Translations under genes and position numbers: made by a program
In this document: piece after piece, positions 1 to 8,042 of the stretch
Layout: the number at the start of each line of letters is the position of its first letter
Numbering within the stretch: position 1 is the first letter of the stretch
NCBI GenBank assembly: GCA_009841225.1
Contig: VXMF01000035.1
Location: 1 to 49,400 of the forward strand
DNA: 49,400 bases
Direction of reading: 5' to 3'
Origin: Terriglobia bacterium
GTDB taxonomy: Bacteria; Acidobacteriota; Terriglobia; Bryobacterales; UBA6623
The notes under the pieces: generated by a model
Told to the model about the DNA's origin: nothing
What the model saw: the letters and a program-made list of their open reading frames with translations, nothing else
Database searches by the model: none

Positions 1-416
1 CCCCCACCCCGTAAGCCCGCTTCGGCACTAACGTCGTCGAAGCGCAGGTCGCCTCGGTTGCGGTACAGCCGGTGCGCCATCGCCGGGGCGTCCAAGTCCG
101 AGTTCACTGAGCCGACAAAGAACACGTCCAGCAGGCCGTCGTTGTCGTAGTCAATCAGCGCAACCCCTCCTCCAGTGGTCTCGGTCAGGTAGGTCATCTC
201 CCCGGGCGCTGTTGGATCCCGGCCGAGCGCCAAGCCCGCCGTCTCCGCTATATCGACAAAGTCGACTCGTGGCGGCACCAAGCCGTCCGGCAAGGGAAGC
301 GGCGGCATCGCTCGCCGCTCGGCCGACGCCATGCTCTGGGCAGTGCCACGTCCAGGTGCAAGGGCTAGGGCAACTGCCGCTGTAAACAAGCACGCTCCAA
401 TGTGTGGTTTGGGCAT
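1..416 (-). CDS. CRTAC1/ASPIC-UnbV family FG-GAP (VCBS) repeat protein, N-terminal part
   Basis: Reading the minus strand from an ATG at 416-414 gives 138 codons with no stop before the window edge, so the C-terminal part lies outside. The protein starts with a hydrophobic signal peptide (residues about 8-28). Further on are the family hallmarks VDFVDIAETAGL and a calcium-binding FG-GAP/VCBS repeat (ALIDYDNDGLLDVFFV), followed by LYRNRGDLRFDDVSAEAGL. Proteins of this family are secreted beta-propellers with a C-terminal ASPIC/UnbV domain and are often found with TPR proteins and TonB receptors, as here. An AGAAGG-type ribosome site sits five bases before the ATG. The start codon touches the -35 box of the divergent receptor promoter. 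Function is unknown; family assignment is firm from the repeat motif. Confidence 0.85.
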   Translation of the reverse strand, partial: MPKPHIGACLFTAAVALALAPGRGTAQSMASAERRAMPPLPLPDGLVPPRVDFVDIAETAGLALGRDPTAPGEMTYLTETTGGGVALIDYDNDGLLDVFFVGSVNSDLDAPAMAHRLYRNRGDLRFDDVSAEAGLRGG

Positions 417-444
417 TGACGCCTTCTGCGATGCCGTCTATACT
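416..444 (+). promoter_or_regulatory. sigma70-type promoter of the TonB-dependent receptor gene
   Basis: A TTGACG box (416-421) and a TATACT box (439-444) are separated by exactly 17 bases. The predicted transcript start is near 451, giving a leader of about 75 nt before the ATG at 526. The -35 box overlaps the start codon of the divergent CRTAC1-like gene. Confidence 0.7.
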
Positions 445-468
445 GCACGGCATACGGACTGGGGTTGT

Positions 469-496
469 GGGGGCTCTTGACATGCCCCCTCTTTTT
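469..496 (+). terminator. terminator-like hairpin in the receptor mRNA leader (possible attenuator)
   Basis: GGGGGC (469-474) pairs perfectly with GCCCCC (484-489) around a nine-base loop and is followed directly by TCTTTTT (490-496). This is the form of a short intrinsic terminator. It lies inside the 5' leader, between the promoter at 416-444 and the ribosome site at 514-521. A second small stem (499-503 with 507-511) follows just before the ribosome site. Whether it terminates conditionally is inference. Confidence 0.5.
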
Positions 497-525
497 ATCT
501 TGGCAGCCAAGCCAAAGGAGGCATC

Positions 526-3500
526 ATGTCAATCCTTCATCTATCGCACGGCTCGCGCGCCCTCAGGACGGCACTCCTGCTGGCTTGCGCACTGACCGTC
601 TCGGCGGGCCTTGCCTTCGGACAGGCATCCAGTTCCGCAGTGAACGGAACGATCACCGACCAGCAGGGGGCTGTCGTGCCGGGGACGGAAGTCGTTCTGA
701 CCAGCGTCGAAACCGGCATCGAACGTCGCGCGGAAACCAACGCTGTGGGCCGCTACGGCTTCGTCAGCGTCCTGCCGGGCTACTACACCATCGAGGCGAC
801 GGCCGAGGGCTTCCGCACGTCGGCAGTTGAACCGTTCTCACTGGTGGTCAACCAGACGGCGACGTTCGATGTTGTCCTCGAGGTCGGAGCCGTGACAGAG
901 TCTGTGACGGTCGAGGCCATCGGTGCCCAGGTGCAGGCGTCGTCGTCAGAGCTTGGCACGGCCATGACCGAGCAACAGGTCGTAGACCTGCCGCTCAACG
1001 GCCGTAACTTTACGCAGCTGCTGATGCTCACTCCAGGGGCCTCGCCTGTCAACGTGGCGCAGAACAGGGGTGGCTTCGGCAGCACGTCGGTCGGCACGTT
1101 TAGCTTTCCGTCGATCAACGGACAGAACAACCGCAGCAACCTGTTCCTCACCGACGGCGTGAACAACCAAGGCACGATGACCAGTACCTACGCCGTGCCG
1201 CCGATCTTGGACGCGATCCAAGAGTTCAAGGTGCAGTCGCACAACGACCTCGCCGAGTTCGGAGGCGTCACCGGTGGCGTGATCAACGTTGTCACCAAAT
1301 CGGGAAGCAACGAGATCCACGGCAGTCTGTGGGAATTCATGCGCAACGACAACTTGGACGCCCGCAACACTTTCCTCACAGAGAGGGCCTCGTTGGCACA
1401 GAACATGTTTGGCGCCACCGTCGGCGGCCCGATCGTCAGGAACAAGACATTCTTCTACGGTGCCTTCCAAGGCTTCACCAATCGGGGACCGGCGAACCGC
1501 AACTACCGGGTGCCCACGGCCGCGAATAAGGCTGGCGACCTCAGCGACTCGGCGCGGCAGATCTACGATCCGTACTCAACCCGGATTGGACCCGATGGCA
1601 ACGCCGTCCGCGATGCGTTTGCCGACAACATGATCCCCGCCAGTCGGCTAGACCAGGGGTTCCTCTACTACTTGGACCAAACGGTGCCCGCACCGATTGA
1701 CCTCGGCACCGACCTCGGCAACCTCAACCAGCGCGACACCACTGGCACGGCTCTGGATCAATATGAGTTTTCCGGACGTGTCGACCATCACTTCAGCGAG
1801 TCCGATACCGCCTATGTACGCTACAGCGCTCAAAACAATGACAATATCCGCTCGGCCGGGCGCCAGAACTTTACGAGTTTTGTGGATGTTGACAATCTGA
1901 ATGTGGCTGCGAACTGGGTGCATACCTTCGACCCGACGAGTATCATGACAGTCTCCTTCGCGAGAACCGACGTCATACGCGACACTGGCAATTCGTTCGA
2001 CAACATCCCCGCTGACTTCGTTTCGACGGTCGGCTGGAATCCCGACTTCGCCGGGGGCTTCCGTGGCGGGACTTCGTATGTCCCCAATGTCGGTGTTGCT
2101 CAGTATTTCGGCGGCGGCGAGCGAATCGGCTACACGCGCACGAGCGACACTTGGCAGTACAAGGGCGACTACACCAAGATTGCAGGCACCCACACGCTCA
2201 AGTTCGGTGCCGAGTACAACATCATCGGCCATTTCGGCCGAACCAACGACCATTCGAACAACTTCAGCACCGTGGGCACGGCTAGCCCCGACAATCCAGG
2301 CGGTACCGGGCATCCGCTAGCGTCGTTTCTGCTGAACGTGCCGAATGCGTGGTCTAGACGCGACTTCCACAAGCGCGCCCGGGGCGGGGCTCTGTACTCT
2401 TTCTTCGCCCAGGACTCGTGGAAGGCCACGTCCAGGCTGACGATCAACTTTGGCATGCGACTCGACAGGACTGTGCTGCCGCAATTCGGCAACGCTGCAG
2501 AGAACACGGTCGAGTTCGGCAACATCGACTACAACGAGGGCATCTACTGGATCACAGCTGCGCCGCCCACCTGCGCGGTCAAAGGCGTGGCACCCTGCTT
2601 GCCAGACCCTGGCGGGGCGTTGCCGGACCGAGTCCAGGTGGCGACCGGCGGCTACGTGCAGGATCCTTGGCCGCTGAGCTGGCAACCGCGCCTCGGTTTC
2701 GCCTATCGCCTGAACGACCGCACGGCGATTCGCGCCTCGTCGGGCATTTACTTCGACAACTTCGCCGGCGTAACGCAAAACACCCAGAACTTGGGCCACA
2801 CCTGGCCGGATGTCGGACGGAAACTGCAAAACAACACAAATCCACCCGATTCAATGCCCAACGTTTCGGCCAAGAATCCAGCACCTACCGGCATTCTTCC
2901 CACGGCAACACCGTATAACCAAGGTGCCTGGTATTCCGATCCACGCATGAAGAATAGTTATTCGATGCAGTGGAACTTCGGTATCCAGCGGCAACTCGAC
3001 GATTCGACGATGCTGCAGGTGAACTATGTCGGGTCGGGCAACCGGCGCCTGCCACTGGGCACCTACTACAACGTGGCGCTCACCCCTGGCAAGGCATCCG
3101 AGTGGCGTCAGAGGGCTCCGTTCCCGCTCTTCCGAGCCAACAACTACCTCACCTCCTGGGGGCGCAGCAGCTACCACTCGTTGCAGACCCAGTACAACCG
3201 GCGATTCTCGAAGGGGCTATCGTTCATGGTCAACTACACATGGGCCAAGGCCATCGACATCGGCTGCACTGGCTGGTTCGTGGAGAATTGCTCGGTGCAG
3301 AACCCTTACGACTTCAACTCGAGCCGCAGCGTTGCTGGCATCGACCTGACGCACAACCTGAACTTCAATTGGGTCCTCGAACTGCCGTTCCGCTCGTCCA
3401 GCGCGCCGCTGAACGCGATCCTGGGCGGCTGGAAGTTCAACGGCTTGGCGCTGTTCACGTCAGGCCAGCCCTACACGCCGAGTATCAATGGTGATATCGC

Positions 3501-3873
3501 CGGGACGGGTACGCCTGGCAACGGGCGCTTCTACCGCCCCGACTATGTGGGGAATCCCAATCCTGCCAATCCTACGACGGCGGTATGGCTGAACAGGAGT
3601 GCGTTCGCAGTGCCGCAGCAGGGCACCTTTGGCAACGCCGGTCGCAACAGCTTGCGGGCGGACGGCATCAACAATGTCGACTTTTCGTTCTTCAAGGTCT
3701 TCTCGATCAAAGAAGACCTGCGGGTCGAGTATCGTGTTGAGCTCTTCAACGGCTTCAATACGCCGCAGTACCGTGCGCCGGCGGCGAACATCAGCAGGGG
3801 GAACTTCGGCCGGGTGCTCGGCACCGCGAACCGGGCCCGCCAGATCCAGATGGGCCTCAAGGTGTACTTCTAG
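526..3873 (+). CDS. TonB-dependent receptor with N-terminal carboxypeptidase-regulatory-like domain
   Basis: This 1115-residue outer-membrane protein has a signal peptide (about 1-32, ending near GLAFGQ) and a carboxypeptidase-regulatory-like beta-sandwich (about 38-125). A plug region follows (LPLNGRNFTQLLMLTPGA; GVINVVTKSGSNEIHG) and then a long beta-barrel ending in an aromatic residue (KVYF), as is usual for outer-membrane barrels. This oversized receptor type is typical of Acidobacteriota and is thought to import glycans or other large substrates using TonB energy. The start is set by a perfect AAAGGAGG (514-521) four bases upstream of the ATG. It has its own promoter and leader hairpin and ends at a strong terminator (3905-3939), so it is probably transcribed alone. 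The substrate cannot be told from sequence. Confidence 0.9.
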   Translation: MSILHLSHGSRALRTALLLACALTVSAGLAFGQASSSAVNGTITDQQGAVVPGTEVVLTSVETGIERRAETNAVGRYGFVSVLPGYYTIEATAEGFRTSAVEPFSLVVNQTATFDVVLEVGAVTESVTVEAIGAQVQASSSELGTAMTEQQVVDLPLNGRNFTQLLMLTPGASPVNVAQNRGGFGSTSVGTFSFPSINGQNNRSNLFLTDGVNNQGTMTSTYAVPPILDAIQEFKVQSHNDLAEFGGVTGGVINVVTKSGSNEIHGSLWEFMRNDNLDARNTFLTERASLAQNMFGATVGGPIVRNKTFFYGAFQGFTNRGPANRNYRVPTAANKAGDLSDSARQIYDPYSTRIGPDGNAVRDAFADNMIPASRLDQGFLYYLDQTVPAPIDLGTDLGNLNQRDTTGTALDQYEFSGRVDHHFSESDTAYVRYSAQNNDNIRSAGRQNFTSFVDVDNLNVAANWVHTFDPTSIMTVSFARTDVIRDTGNSFDNIPADFVSTVGWNPDFAGGFRGGTSYVPNVGVAQYFGGGERIGYTRTSDTWQYKGDYTKIAGTHTLKFGAEYNIIGHFGRTNDHSNNFSTVGTASPDNPGGTGHPLASFLLNVPNAWSRRDFHKRARGGALYSFFAQDSWKATSRLTINFGMRLDRTVLPQFGNAAENTVEFGNIDYNEGIYWITAAPPTCAVKGVAPCLPDPGGALPDRVQVATGGYVQDPWPLSWQPRLGFAYRLNDRTAIRASSGIYFDNFAGVTQNTQNLGHTWPDVGRKLQNNTNPPDSMPNVSAKNPAPTGILPTATPYNQGAWYSDPRMKNSYSMQWNFGIQRQLDDSTMLQVNYVGSGNRRLPLGTYYNVALTPGKASEWRQRAPFPLFRANNYLTSWGRSSYHSLQTQYNRRFSKGLSFMVNYTWAKAIDIGCTGWFVENCSVQNPYDFNSSRSVAGIDLTHNLNFNWVLELPFRSSSAPLNAILGGWKFNGLALFTSGQPYTPSINGDIAGTGTPGNGRFYRPDYVGNPNPANPTTAVWLNRSAFAVPQQGTFGNAGRNSLRADGINNVDFSFFKVFSIKEDLRVEYRVELFNGFNTPQYRAPAANISRGNFGRVLGTANRARQIQMGLKVYF

Positions 3874-3904
3874 GAGCCGATTGCAGACTTCGGCCGTACA
3901 CTCA

Positions 3905-3939
3905 CGAGCCCGTCGGCCTTGCTCGGCGGGCTCGTTTTT
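3905..3939 (+). terminator. intrinsic terminator after the receptor gene
   Basis: CGAGCCCG (3905-3912) pairs perfectly over eight bases with CGGGCTCG (3927-3934), followed immediately by TTTTT (3935-3939). It lies 31 bases after the receptor stop codon and separates that gene from the downstream TPR gene. Confidence 0.85.
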
Positions 3940-4026
3940 CTCAGGGGCGTGACAAGAGGCGCCGCTTGGCCGTAAGCTGCGGAATGGAGCCTGGCAAGCC
4001 GCGCAGCAGCCGGCCTCGGTAGGCTT

Positions 4027-5940
4027 ATGCCTCACGTCGCTGACAAGTCTTGGCTACTGGTCGCAGCCCAGTTCGCGATGTGCGTTGGCGGCCTTTTCGC
4101 TCAAGGGCCCGAGGAGGCACTGGCGGAAGCGGCCCGCCAGCGTGCGGCTGGCGATCCAGTCGCCGCCTTGGCTGCTTTGGACGAGGCGCTGACTAGCCAC
4201 CCGGCGAATCCCCTCCTGCATTTCAACCGCGGCGTCGCTCTGGCAGACGAGAAGCGTTACGAAGAAGCAATTTCGGCCCTGCGCAGAGGGCTCGAGCTCG
4301 ATGCGACCCATGCAGACGCTCGCCTGACTTTGGCGAAGGTTCTCGTCGCTTCTCACCGATACGAGCCAGCCCTGGCCGAAATCGACCGGTACGCGGACTT
4401 GGCAGGGCCGGCCCCCCAGAGCTTTGATGAGCTGTACGTAAGGGGGTTGGCGTTGCGCCATTTGAACCGCATGGAGGAGTCCGAGGCAGCGTTGCGCGCG
4501 GCGCTGACCGTCGATTCGGGCCACGCCGACGCGCTGTTCAACCTCGGCGCGGTGCTGGCTAGGCGAGGGGTGTTGGACGAGGCCGTGGCATACCTACGCA
4601 AGGCCGCTGGCCTCGACCCCTCCAAGGCGGATGTTCGCTACCAGCTTTCCCAAGCCCTGAGGAAAGCCGGTGACAGCGCGGGAGCGCAGAGGGAATTGGA
4701 TGAGTTCCAGCGTCTGAGAGCGAGTCAGCGGCAGGAGACCCAAGTTTCGAACCTGATGCAGAGCGCCCAGCGGCGCATGTCACTGGGGAGGCCAGACGAG
4801 GCCAGAGAACTCTATCAACAGGTAATCCGCCAAGACGCCGAGAACGTCGCAGCACACCTGAACCTTGGCCTTGCCTACGAGCGACTTGGACGGGGGCCGC
4901 TGGCGGAGGTGATGTTCCGCAAAGTGTTGGAGTTGCAGCCAGACCACGCTGACGCACACCTAAACCTGGGTCTGAAACTGGCCGCCAGCGGCAGATTCGA
5001 GGCTGCGCTTGCAAGCATGACGGAGGCGCTGAGGCTTGCTCCCGACGATCTCAGGGCGCGCCAAGGCTTGGCCATGGTCTTGACCCGCCTGGACCGCCCG
5101 TTGGATGCCGTGCCGCACTTTGAAGCTGTTGTGCGGCATGATCCTGACTCTTCCGAAGCGCGTCTGAATCTAGGTATCGCGCTGGCCGAGGGAGGACGTC
5201 AAGAAGAGGCTCTCGGAGCATTCCGCGAGGCCGTGCGGCTCGCCCCGGGGACCTCCCGCCCGCACTACAACGTCGGCCGGGTCCTGCACGATATGGCGCG
5301 CACTGCGGAAGCCCGCGAAGCGCTCCAGCGAGCGCTGCGGGTGGACAGCGCTTTCGCGCCCGCCCTGCACCTCTTGGGCCAGATCGAAAGATCGGTCGGC
5401 CGTGACGAGCAGGCTGTGGAGTTGTTGCGGTCAGCGGCCAAGGCCGACTCCGACAATTCGTTGGTGCACTATGACCTAGGACTGGCGCTGGCGCAGTCTG
5501 GGAGCCCGGTGCTGGCTGTGCCGCACTTTGAACGGGCGCTGGAGATCGACCCGCGCCACAAGGAGTCGCTGTACAACTTGGCCCAAGCCGTGCAAACGGT
5601 TGATCCGGAGAAGGCGCGAGAGTATCGGGAACGATTCGCGGCTCTGAAAGCAGAAGAGCAGGATACTGATCGGGCCGGAACTCTGTGGAATTTCGCTTTG
5701 GCCGAGGCGCAGAAGGAACGCTGGGCGGAAGCCTTCGACCTCTTCCAGCAGGCGCTCGCGGCATGCGGTCAGTGCCCGGCCCGAGGACAGATCCACAAGA
5801 ACTTCGGACTCACCTATGGGCATGCGGGAGAACTTGAAGCAGCCGAGCGTGAACTACTGCAGGCACTTAAGTTATTGCCCGACGATCCCGAGATCCAACA
5901 AGCACTGCAAATAGTGAGGCAGTCGCGCCGACCGCTCTGA
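4027..5940 (+). CDS. secreted tetratricopeptide repeat (TPR) protein
   Basis: The protein has 637 residues. An N-terminal hydrophobic stretch (about 8-25, ending GLFAQG) looks like a signal peptide. Nearly the whole remainder is TPR helical hairpins, at least a dozen, with repeated signatures such as NPLLHFNRGVALADEKRYEEAI, ADALFNLGAVLARRG and AHLNLGLAYERLGR. TPR arrays are protein-binding scaffolds; no catalytic domain is visible. The ATG has no good ribosome site, so the start rests on the signal peptide. It follows a TonB receptor and lies near a CRTAC1-like gene, a recurring neighbourhood in Acidobacteriota, which suggests a periplasmic or surface role linked to uptake. That role is inference. 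Confidence 0.8.
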   Translation: MPHVADKSWLLVAAQFAMCVGGLFAQGPEEALAEAARQRAAGDPVAALAALDEALTSHPANPLLHFNRGVALADEKRYEEAISALRRGLELDATHADARLTLAKVLVASHRYEPALAEIDRYADLAGPAPQSFDELYVRGLALRHLNRMEESEAALRAALTVDSGHADALFNLGAVLARRGVLDEAVAYLRKAAGLDPSKADVRYQLSQALRKAGDSAGAQRELDEFQRLRASQRQETQVSNLMQSAQRRMSLGRPDEARELYQQVIRQDAENVAAHLNLGLAYERLGRGPLAEVMFRKVLELQPDHADAHLNLGLKLAASGRFEAALASMTEALRLAPDDLRARQGLAMVLTRLDRPLDAVPHFEAVVRHDPDSSEARLNLGIALAEGGRQEEALGAFREAVRLAPGTSRPHYNVGRVLHDMARTAEAREALQRALRVDSAFAPALHLLGQIERSVGRDEQAVELLRSAAKADSDNSLVHYDLGLALAQSGSPVLAVPHFERALEIDPRHKESLYNLAQAVQTVDPEKAREYRERFAALKAEEQDTDRAGTLWNFALAEAQKERWAEAFDLFQQALAACGQCPARGQIHKNFGLTYGHAGELEAAERELLQALKLLPDDPEIQQALQIVRQSRRPL

Positions 5941-5985
5941 ACCGCGAGCCGGTTGGGCCGCAAGCCCGGTCCGCGCGGTCTTGGC

Positions 5986-6536
5986 TCAAGCAAGCGCGCG
6001 CCGAGCCTCGTCGCTCTCTTCGTAGCCGTAGCGAAAGGCTGTGGCCCGTAGGGTCACCGGTTCGCGGGATTCGAGCGGTTGCGAATCCAGCGGCCAGCGG
6101 GTCTCGGGCCCCGTCTCGGTCGTCTAACCAATTCTGGCTCCATCTGTCGGGCAACTGAAGCTCACATGTCGTTCTGAACTTGAAATATTCTGTCTAACTA
6201 ACTCGATACGAACTGGTTGTGTCCGTGCATACTCCTCTTCCGGACGCACCCTTCGCATCATGGCGAACTCTCGCTCGTCGCCACGCCGAGGCGGTGGCAT
6301 TGCTGCCGCCCAGGCAATGCAAAAAATACGATGGCAGGCCCGCCGTTCGGTGCTGCCGTGTCGTCCGGCATGAACAGCGACGTATTCAGGCCGACGCCGT
6401 CGTCCATTCACGCAAACGTCGACTTCTCAATCGCCCCTGCTTGGGCCAGGGCAAGAGCCGCGAGCAGAGGAACTGCTGTCAGCACTAGGCGGGCGCCCAT
6501 CCTAGTTGTGGTGCCCTGGTGTGGCTCAAGCTCCAT
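5986..6536 (-). pseudogene. decayed secreted hydrolase (S15/CocE-like alpha/beta hydrolase start, chitobiase-like C-terminal domain)
   Basis: On the minus strand an ATG at 6536 or 6500 starts a clear signal peptide (MGARLVLTAVPLLAALALA) followed by AIEKSTFA. An in-frame TGA (6410-6408) then interrupts it. The same frame continues with MDDGVGLNTSLFMPDD and GGPAIVFF, a typical start of a CocE/S15-type hydrolase. At a run of six A (6321-6326) the homology moves to another frame, giving LHCLGGSNATASAW, the oxyanion-loop region. A third frame holds RHVSFSCPTDGARIG, an in-frame TAG (6126-6124), then TTETGPETRWPL and PVTLRATAFRYGYEESDEA, ending at TGA 5988-5986. That tail resembles the chitobiase/hexosaminidase C-terminal beta domain often seen on sulfatases and hydrolases. 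Two stops, at least two frame changes and a missing catalytic core argue for real decay rather than one sequencing error. The two parts could come from different genes. Confidence 0.6.
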
Positions 6537-6588
6537 CGAGGCACAATCCCCGCGCAGGCCTGGAGTGAACCGCTCGGGCTGAGACCGG

Positions 6589-7614
6589 CTAGTAGCCGAC
6601 CGACTTGTCCACCAAGTGCGTGAGCTTCTCGCCCCTGGAGAAACGGCCCACGTTACCCACGATCAGGTCAAGTCGGCGGTCGTCCGATCCCTTGGCGTGG
6701 GATGCCACGTGCGGCGTGATCACGATGTTGTCGAAGTCCCACAGCGGATCGTTAGCCGGAAGCGGTTCCGGGTCCGTGACGTCCAACCCGGCGCCGGCAA
6801 GCTTTTGGCTGTCGATGGCCTTGATCAGATCGCCCTTGTCGTACAGGCGGCCCCGCGAGACGGCGATGAAATACGCACCTTTCTTCATCGCCTCGAACTG
6901 CTTGGCCGCGATCATGTGCTCGCTCTCCGGCGTCAGGGGGGCTGCGACGAAGACAACGTCGCCCTTCGGCAGGACTTCATCGAGCCGGTCCGGCGGCACG
7001 ATGGTGGGCGCGTACACGCTCACCGGTATGTTCTTGGGGTCAACGCCGATCACGTCCATGCCGAAGGCGTGAGCGCGCTGGGCGATCTGGGTGCCGATCC
7101 CGCCCATGCCGATGATGACCGCGGTCATGCCGGGCAGTTCGGTCATGCCCTTGGGAGCGTCTCCACGGGACTTCCACTGCCGCTTGTTGGGAAGGTAGTC
7201 GTGCAGGCCGCGCGTCAGAGAAAGCAGCAGCGCGAAGGCGTGGTCACCGATGGTGGGACCTTGGACCACCTTGCAGTTGGTCAGCATCACGTCGCTGGCC
7301 ATGAACTCAGGCCAGAACGAATAAGCTTCCACGCCCGCGCTGACGGACTGCACCCATTCGAGATTCTTGGCAGTGGGGAATTGGTCCTTGTTGATCCCGC
7401 CAATGATGCCGTGAGCATCGACGATCTCCTTGGCGAACTCCTCGGCAGAGCGAGCGGAGACGACGGTGGCGTCCTTGCCGGCCGCCTCCTGGTAGAGCTT
7501 GATCGCGGCGTCGTTGTCGGCAAAGCCGTAGCCCGATCCGCGGACGACAATCTTCTTGTCGGCAGCAAACGTCAGGGCGGCGAACGTGAGTAGTAGGGCA
7601 AAGATTCGCTTCAT
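6589..7614 (-). CDS. exported NAD-dependent D-isomer-specific 2-hydroxyacid dehydrogenase
   Basis: With start at ATG 7614 the protein has 341 residues. AGGAGGG (7621-7627) six bases upstream and the fact that residues 1-18 (MKRIFALLLTFAALTFAA) form a signal peptide both favour this start over the longer frame to 7692. The family fold is clear: the nucleotide motif GMGGIGTQIA (169-178), the substrate Arg254 in VSRGRLYD, Glu283 in DPEPLP and the catalytic His302 in TPHVASH. Such enzymes reduce 2-keto acids such as hydroxypyruvate or glyoxylate to D-2-hydroxy acids with NAD(P)H. A signal peptide on a cofactor-dependent dehydrogenase is unusual. The substrate is not predictable. No operon partner is evident. 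Confidence 0.88.
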   Translation of the reverse strand: MKRIFALLLTFAALTFAADKKIVVRGSGYGFADNDAAIKLYQEAAGKDATVVSARSAEEFAKEIVDAHGIIGGINKDQFPTAKNLEWVQSVSAGVEAYSFWPEFMASDVMLTNCKVVQGPTIGDHAFALLLSLTRGLHDYLPNKRQWKSRGDAPKGMTELPGMTAVIIGMGGIGTQIAQRAHAFGMDVIGVDPKNIPVSVYAPTIVPPDRLDEVLPKGDVVFVAAPLTPESEHMIAAKQFEAMKKGAYFIAVSRGRLYDKGDLIKAIDSQKLAGAGLDVTDPEPLPANDPLWDFDNIVITPHVASHAKGSDDRRLDLIVGNVGRFSRGEKLTHLVDKSVGY

Positions 7615-7620
7615 TGGATT

Positions 7621-7627
7621 CCCTCCT
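7621..7627 (-). promoter_or_regulatory. ribosome binding site that fixes the dehydrogenase start
   Basis: The minus strand reads AGGAGGG here, six bases before the ATG at 7614. It selects the signal-peptide-bearing start over the upstream in-frame codon at 7692, which has no such site. Confidence 0.75.
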
Positions 7628-8030
7628 AGTTCTGGAGAGTCTAGCACCTTTCTGAGTCCGCAAGTGACTGCGCTGCGCTTGTCGCTGAGCATTCGGCCGG
7701 ATCGACGCTACGTGGGCATTCTTACTGCCAAGAACGGTCTTGCGCTTCGAAGGTGTTCGCAAGGTTGGGAGGGCGTCGGCTCGGCTCCCGGTTCCGCAGG
7801 TTGCTGAGTGCAGGGTGATCCAGCAGCTTGCGCTGCCGCAAGATGCGTCGCGATTCTGTGAAACTTTCGCTACGGCCCGGTCTTCCGCAGCATCCATCCT
7901 TGCGCTGGTCGACTCGTTTTGTTTCAATAGATACCCGTTCGACGCGCCAGGTAGCCATTGAAACGGAGATCGACGCAGCTGTATTGCTGGCCAGCGCCGT
8001 TCTCAAGGAAGGCTGCTCAGGCCATCTGCA
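7628..8030. other. 403-base intergenic region, no gene recognised
   Basis: This lies between the divergent dehydrogenase and KamA-family genes and presumably holds both promoters, but I could not pick a convincing -35/-10 pair. Short open frames on both strands lack ribosome sites or recognisable motifs. The only clear structure is an inverted repeat, GTTTCAAT (7921-7928) and ATTGAAAC (7957-7964), 28 bases apart. Confidence 0.4.
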
Positions 8031-8042
8031 GAGGAATCGCCC

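Noticed and set aside
477..501. TTGACA (477-482) as a second promoter before the receptor gene
   Set aside because: The nearest -10-like hexamers are only 10 to 13 bases away, too close. The box lies in the loop of the leader hairpin. The 416-444 promoter is far better.
7921..7964. GTTTCAAT ... ATTGAAAC, resembling the ends of some CRISPR repeats
   Set aside because: It occurs once only, with no repeat-spacer periodicity and no cas gene in the window. It is an isolated inverted repeat.
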